Part shown: positions 16,956-17,236 of the stretch, piece by piece
Numbering within the stretch: position 1 is the stretch's first letter
How the letters are laid out: every line of letters starts with the position of its first letter
From: Alphaproteobacteria bacterium
GTDB taxonomy: Bacteria; Pseudomonadota; Alphaproteobacteria; Sphingomonadales; Sphingomonadaceae
Assembly: GCA_005882415.1 (NCBI GenBank)
Contig: VBAE01000148.1
Coordinates: forward strand, 1 to 17,236
Direction of reading: 5' to 3'
Length of the DNA stretch: 17,236 bases
Program-made: the position numbers and the translations under genes
Notes under the pieces: model-generated
The model's input: only the letters and a program-made list of their open reading frames with translations
Told to the model about the DNA's origin: nothing
The model's database searches: none

Positions 16956-16978
16956 CGTCACCCCGGGCTTGACCCGGG
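16956..16978. repeat. REP-like palindromic repeat, left half only, cut by an insertion sequence
   Basis: CGTCACCCCGGGCTTGACCCG(GG) matches the outer hairpin of the repeats at 2825 and 5645. The expected next part (TCCATGAACAC) is replaced by TGTGGATTCACATTTGAAG, the end of an IS30-type element. The other half would be beyond the window. Confidence 0.75.
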
Positions 16979-17236
16979 TGTGGATTCACATTTGAAGTGC
17001 AACGGTTGGAGGAAGGCTTCGGCTGGGGTTTGGAAGCCGAGGCATTTTCGCGGGGTATTGGTGTACTGGGCGACGAGCTTGTCGAGGTCTCGGTTTGAGA
17101 GGCTGTCGAGGTTGGTCTTGCGCGGCAGGGTTCGCCTGAGGCGACCGATGGCGTTTTCCACTCCGCCTTTCTGCCACGGGCTTCGAGTGTCGCAGAAGTA
17201 GGTTTCGACGCCGAGCTGGCGGGTGAGCTTGTAGTG
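16958..17236 (-). CDS. IS30-family transposase, C-terminal part
   Basis: The minus-strand frame is open from the window edge and ends at 16958. The 92 residues include ETYFCDTRSPWQKGGVEN, whose Glu is the third acidic residue of the IS30 DDE catalytic triad, then AIGRLRRTLPRKTNLDSLSN, QYTNTPRKCLGFQTPAEAF and LHFKCEST, all typical of IS30-family transposases in alphaproteobacteria. The last residues, PGSSPG-stop, are encoded by the flanking palindromic repeat rather than by the element, so the stop codon (16958-16960) comes from the target. The N-terminal helix-turn-helix region lies outside the window. Confidence 0.88.
   Translation of the reverse strand, partial: HYKLTRQLGVETYFCDTRSPWQKGGVENAIGRLRRTLPRKTNLDSLSNRDLDKLVAQYTNTPRKCLGFQTPAEAFLQPLHFKCESTPGSSPG
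16979..17236 (-). mobile_element. IS30-family insertion sequence, partial (3' end)
   Basis: The boundary is placed where the palindromic repeat stops and TGTGGATTCACATTTGAAG begins; it could be off by a few bases because the opposite end and the target duplication are not visible. It contains the transposase tail and continues past the right edge. Confidence 0.7.

Overview
The window is GC-rich chromosomal DNA, most likely from an alphaproteobacterium of the order Sphingomonadales. This rests on the gene types and their order (Tad pilus genes; glyQ-glyS-ppdK; rplY-pth; tandem TraB/GumN genes) and on abundant intergenic palindromic repeats. The placement comes from recall of these families, not from a search.

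Layout, left to right. (1) 1-2819, plus strand: the 3' end of cpaE, then tadB and tadC of a Tad (tight adherence) pilus locus, then a small membrane/coiled-coil protein. (2) 2953-9177, minus strand: the set glyQ > glyS > ppdK (glycyl-tRNA synthetase alpha and beta subunits, pyruvate phosphate dikinase), with repeat elements between and even inside these genes. (3) 9293-12787, plus strand: two tandem secreted TraB/GumN-family proteins, ribosomal protein L25 (rplY/ctc) and peptidyl-tRNA hydrolase (pth). (4) 13014-14155: two overlapping genes for exported proteins of unknown function. (5) 14376-16931: an exported metal-dependent amidohydrolase, broken by a frameshift, then a 2OG-Fe(II) oxygenase-like protein. 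(6) 16958-17236: the 3' end of an IS30-family transposase on the minus strand. It abuts half of an interspersed palindromic repeat and runs off the window.

Two themes stand out. First, the DNA is dense in structured repeats: two full copies and one half copy of a REP-like element of about 95 bp, and four composite elements of about 130-155 bp built as hairpin A - hairpin B - spacer - B' - A'. One composite copy lies in frame inside glyS and another separates glyQ from glyS. Second, three genes (tadB, glyS, the amidohydrolase) carry a frameshift exactly where an estimated 24-32 family-typical residues are missing. This looks like three short deletions. Because glyS should be essential, assembly or sequencing error must be excluded before any of them is taken as biology.

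No tRNA, rRNA, CRISPR array or defence system was seen. No gene-free stretch exceeds 300 bases. All gaps are accounted for by the repeats listed.
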